Positions 60,110 to 64,000 of a DNA stretch of 64,000 bases are shown piece by piece. The notes beneath the pieces were generated by a model that worked only from the letters and a program-made list of their open reading frames with translations, ran no database searches and was not told the origin of the DNA. The first letter of the stretch is position 1, and every line of letters begins with the position of its first letter. A program made the translations under genes and the position numbers. The stretch comes from Scleropages formosus (taxonomy: Eukaryota; Chordata; Actinopteri; Osteoglossiformes; Osteoglossidae): contig NC_041827.1 in the NCBI RefSeq assembly GCF_900964775.1, forward strand, positions 8,541,501-8,605,500, read 5' to 3'.

Positions 60110-61432
60110 ATGATCATGAGCTCGTATTTGATGGACTCTAACTACATTGATCCGAAATTTCCTCCATGCGAGGAATATTCGCAAAATAGCTACATCCCAG
60201 ACCACAGCTCTGAATATTACAGCCGCACGAGGGACACTGGCTACCAGCATCATCACCAGGAGTTGTATCCTCCGCGAGGGAGCTACCAGGAGCGCCAGTT
60301 TAACTGTGCAAGCATCCCCGAACCCGAAGCCCAAAGGGGGCATGGGATACCACATTCAGGGCACCTGCTTGGTGGGAAAGTGCAACCAGCTCAACGTGAA
60401 CCCCCAAATTTACCCACCTCCCCTTCTACCCCATCGGCTATGCCTTCCACCTGCAGCCAAGCCGCATCGGAGCATCCTAGCGTCACAGTTTCTACAAAGC
60501 AACCCATAGTTTACCCATGGATGAAGAAAATCCACATCAGTACCGGTAGGCAACTTGTGTGTCTTTTTATTCAGTCTCCCTCTCTCGCGCTCTCTCCCCC
60601 TCTCCCTCTTTGCTTCTATCACCCAGACAGAGACAGTGCGTGCAGTGGAATGGGAGAAGCATTTGGAATGGCACAATTGAGGCGGATTTACGACTCGGCA
60701 TTGGTAATTGCACCCACCATAAATTTTATAGCGGTTGTGCTGGTGTGGGCAGCTGTATCGCCATGTGGCTTTTCTTTCATGTGTTGGTGAGAGGAAGAAG
60801 AGTCGGGAGAAGAGGGGACAAAGAAAACTCAGTTTGGAGCGCAGGAGGATAAATAATTTAGCGCCGTTTCATTCAAGAAGCCCTCTCTCTATTACGCAGA
60901 CGAGTTACGATGAAACACTTCAGATTATTCAGTGATATCTGGTCTCTAGTTCATAGTGGTCTTCCATATTTCAGGTGATGCGACTCCCTTTCAGCCTTCC
61001 CTGCTTATTTTTCTGTCCTTTTCGCTCTGCCTCTTCCTTTTCCTTCCAGTGAACGCCAGTTACAATGGAGCAGAACCCAAACGGTCGAGGACTGCTTACA
61101 CTCGCCAGCAGGTCTTAGAATTGGAGAAGGAATTCCACTATAATCGCTACCTAACTCGGCGAAGACGCATCGAGATTGCTCACTCCTTGCTTCTGTCTGA
61201 ACGGCAGATCAAAATCTGGTTTCAGAATCGCAGGATGAAATGGAAAAAAGATCACAGGCTGCCAAACACTAAAGTGAGAACCACAGCTTCCACAAGCGCA
61301 TCCTCCGGGTCCAAAGCAACACCGGCAGGCAGCGCTGTGGTGGCTACTGTGGCTTCTAGCATGGTGGAAGTCTCCGAGGAATTGTCCAGAGTGTCCGGAG
61401 TAGAACGAAACAACGATGTAACAAGGTTATAA
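60110..61432 (+). CDS. hoxc4: Homeobox protein Hox-C4
   Basis: Exons 60110-60545 and 61050-61432 join through a split Val codon (donor G|GTAGGC, acceptor CCTTCCAG) to give 272 aa; human HOXC4 has 264. I chose the [20 protein letters not shown] start, the Hoxc4 N terminus, over an in-frame ATG 51 codons upstream. The [18 protein letters not shown] block follows, and the hexapeptide VYPWMK is at 134-139. The homeodomain is at about 155-214 ([20 protein letters not shown]...KWKKDH), then LPNTKVR and a Ser/Ala/Thr-rich tail ending DVTRL, like human DITRL. Leu replaces the usual Cys at homeodomain position 39. It is a nuclear regulator of hindbrain to cervical identity. Its intron is short (504 bp) and open in the exon-1 frame for about 80 codons. 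Confidence 0.98.
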
Positions 61433-61484
61433 AACAGAAATTCATGATTTCGCAATTTACCAGTCGTACACAACCATATATACG

Positions 61485-61509
61485 GGCGCGCGCGCGCGCG
61501 CGTGTGTGT
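61485..61509. repeat. (CG)n/(TG)n run in hoxc4 3' UTR
   Basis: A CGCGCG run passing into TG repeats 52 bp after the stop codon; potential Z-DNA. Confidence 0.85.
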
Positions 61510-61946
61510 TGTATGTATGTATAATACAGCCTCTCCGTAGTTGTGCATAAAATGGTTTTCCTCGAATTTCACACTTATATAAAATGCATGTTATTTAGCA
61601 TGTATTAACGCGCTCACCAACAATTCGTTTACATACATTTCGTTTGTAATAATTGTACGACGAGGTTTATTTATTTATTTGACTTATAGAAATGAGGTGA
61701 TCTTTCTTGGGCTGTTGGAAATTAAAAAAAGAATGACATTCTGATGCAGTTTTTTTTCGTATTCGTGTGTATAATGTCTTGTTAAATGTTTAATTTATTT
61801 TTAACGTTAAACCTGAGGAGATACGTTGGTTTTCATTTTTATGTAAACTTTTAACTTATTTGTTAGGAAATAATGGAATTTGAAGTTGCTGGAGGGGTCT
61901 TGGCGTAATCCCTGAAATAGTGGTGAAATATACCTATAATAATGAG

Positions 61947-62060
61947 AATAAAGCAATTTTGTGGATACAGCGTTGTGTTTCAGGGTGATTAAATTATCAT
62001 TGTGATGCAAAGTAGCTCAATAGTTTTAGTGTATGTGTGGTAATTACGGTCGCCAATAAA
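61947..62060 (+). terminator. Candidate hoxc4 poly(A) signals
   Basis: AATAAA at 61947-61952 and at 62055-62060 give 3' UTRs of about 0.5 and 0.6 kb. The first lies in AATGAGAATAAAGCAATTTT, which reads like a conserved 3' end. Confidence 0.5.
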
Positions 62061-64000
62061 ACAGTTTTATACATCTGGGTCACTTTCATTTATTAATCTG
62101 TGTGATATCTGTCTTTACTCGTCGTTACATAAAAAATATTGTTCTGCCTTTCATAAAGGAGTGAAATTCTTTACGAGTGAACGAATTCCCAGTCTCCCAG
62201 TGTCAAAGATCACTCTATGAATGACGTGATGAGTATTCGGGCTGATAGTTCATAAATGAAAATGTAAATACAACATGTTTAAACTTAAAATAATTAGCAT
62301 CCAAGTTTATTATTTTCAAAATTTGATGTTGTTCATTGTTCTTGTTTAATCATACGAGATCTTGAGGATTTTGTCTGGTTATTATTTCTCCTGGCCACTT
62401 TTGCATCATTTTCATTTGCTGTTTTTTTCCTTCTGTACACTTATATATATGTATATTATATATAATATTTGCTTTCACAAAGTTTTGTGTGCCACAAATT
62501 GAACATTGCTTTTTTTTGTTCAAGTGCAAAAAGGCAAAGAAAAACAAATTGTTATGCCTTGAACTAGTGGGCCAATGTAGGCAGGCATCGACCATGTCAT
62601 GTGAAACCCCCAACAAGAATTTATGGTATAGAACTGCTGATAGAATCTGACACCATATTTTCGAAGGCACTTTCTAGGAGAAGGGGTCTAGATGGAAGCG
62701 GCAACCACTGTCGGTCCTATAGATGCCACTCCAGTCAGTCTTTAAAACAATATCCGTGTTTGTGGTCTGAAACAGGTAGGGTATGGATAGCTGGTAGCTT
62801 TGCTTCTGGAAACACCTATTCCAGAGTATATAGGGTTCCTTGGGATGTCCCTCAACATGCACAAAACGTAGAATGAGATGTTTAATATACATTAGTTATT
62901 CTTGTGGCCTAGACTATTTCTCCTGTATCATGGCTATGAAAAATGGACTTCCACTGTTATTTCATGGTCGTGTCATTTTCCCCAGATGACATGTGCTTCA
63001 AGACAGTTGTTCAGGACATTCTCCAATTTCTGTCACTGAAGCTCTTGCCAAGCCCCCAACAATAGGTCTCGTTTTACCAGCGTGTTAGCTCAGTCTCCAA
63101 GTATTTTCACAAGGATACGCTACCACGGCCGACTTGTTTGTTTGGTAGGACACTCCCGCACGTATGGAGCCTGCTTTTCATACATGTTAACTGGCATTGT
63201 TTCTACTTTTGCTTTGTCCCTTCCTTACTCCTTGTACAAAAGTGATGCTCTACACAATGGAAGTAGTCTCAGTTCACCTCAGCCAAGTCCTTCTGAGATT
63301 TCAGCACATAATGTGCTGTATTTATATGAGAATTTATTGGCCTTGACTTTGAAGTTCTGTTTCGTGGTTAGTGTTAAGTGTGACTATGGAGAATTGGAAA
63401 GCGCAATGTGAAGGGACAAGCTGCTCTGCAGTCTTTCATAGTCACGCAGCTACAGGCCAATAAATCCCATTGCAATAATCAAACCGAACTATTCTGCCTT
63501 CTTATAGGCACTTTATGATTTTTTCTTAAGCTTTATTTTTAAGGGAACTTTCTCATTTTAATATTTTACTTGTTTTGTTTATTGCTAACATCTTCAGTGA
63601 ATATTTATATTTAAATGTCGGAGCCTACAGTTCTAGGGTTATTTTGTAAGTTTCTGCAGACTTAAGTTCTCAGCATGTTTTTTAGGGAAAATTTAGCTTA
63701 TATATTTCCTTAAATTTTCGTATTTGGCTGCAGCTTAAACACCATAGTATAATTATCTATTAATTTGGTGGGAAGAGCCTTAAACAATCTGCTCCTCGAT
63801 CGCGTTTCGCAAAAAACTTACAGTCTTTATAAAGTGATCAGTTATAACAGTACGAAAAATGTTGGGCTACAACAAATTATTTCTTAAGCAATTCAGAATT
63901 AGTTCATAACTACATGCAGGTAAAATCTGTGCTGTGTGTTGAAACAGATATATAGAGATTGTAGGCTGCATTTAAAGCAAACGACTCAAGTAACAAGAGA
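62061..64000. other. DNA downstream of hoxc4, no gene recognised
   Basis: No homeobox or other recognisable coding sequence. The frames of 91 and 109 codons at 62601 and 63082 have no similarity that I know of. An AT dinucleotide tract lies near 62.44 kb. In fish that keep it, hoxc3 would lie further downstream. Confidence 0.6.

Noticed and set aside
61433-64000. Search for hoxc3 downstream of hoxc4
   Set aside because: No second homeobox before the window ends; it could lie further downstream.

Overview
The window is the central part of a HoxC cluster from a ray-finned fish. Six two-exon Hox genes lie on the + strand in the order hoxc10 (7.0-9.7 kb), hoxc9 (17.4-19.6), hoxc8 (24.1-26.1), hoxc6 (37.2-38.6), hoxc5 (41.1-42.7) and hoxc4 (60.1-61.4). 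Each gene has an N-terminal exon, one intron that splits a codon just upstream of the homeodomain, and a homeodomain exon. Paralogue identity rests on exon-1 as well as homeodomain sequence. miR-196a sits between hoxc10 and hoxc9, its conserved place. No hoxc7 is present, and hoxc11 and hoxc3 are not seen and would lie outside the window. The V-SINE/DANA-like and L2-tailed repeats point to a teleost or near relative. The other SINE family, ending in (TG)n, reminds me of osteoglossomorph genomes, but only from memory. I cannot tell whether this is an unduplicated HoxC or the hoxca copy.

Layout: 0-7 kb is hoxc11-hoxc10 spacer with a 5'-truncated SINE in a perfect target duplication, L2-type tails and CTCF-like motifs. 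From 9.7 to 17.4 kb lie the hoxc10 3' UTR, mir-196a and a strong GC-rich hairpin. From 19.6 to 24.1 kb is hoxc9-hoxc8 spacer with a candidate early-enhancer element. From 26 to 37 kb is the place of the lost hoxc7; it holds the hoxc8 3' UTR with two miR-196 sites and, at 30.65-31.3 kb, a candidate distal promoter and leader exon for hoxc6/c5/c4. From 38.6 to 48 kb lie hoxc6 and hoxc5 with their UTRs. The hoxc5-hoxc4 spacer carries a dense repeat island (48.4-57.1 kb), whose right edge is an intron-containing tRNA-Arg(TCT) gene followed by an L2-type tail. After it comes repeat-poor hoxc4 upstream DNA, hoxc4, and 2.5 kb with no recognised gene.

The six proteins are homeodomain transcription factors for axial patterning. 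They bind TAAT-like sites with PBC/MEIS partners, through a YPWM-type hexapeptide in c4-c8 and an NW motif in c9 and c10. miR-196a probably represses hoxc8 in cis to the cluster. The most interesting pattern I found is a promoter module, ATTGG then 9-12 bp then an E-box (mostly CACGTG). It recurs upstream of hoxc10, hoxc9, hoxc6, hoxc4 and the candidate distal promoter, with a one-mismatch version at hoxc5. It suggests a shared NF-Y plus USF-type input.
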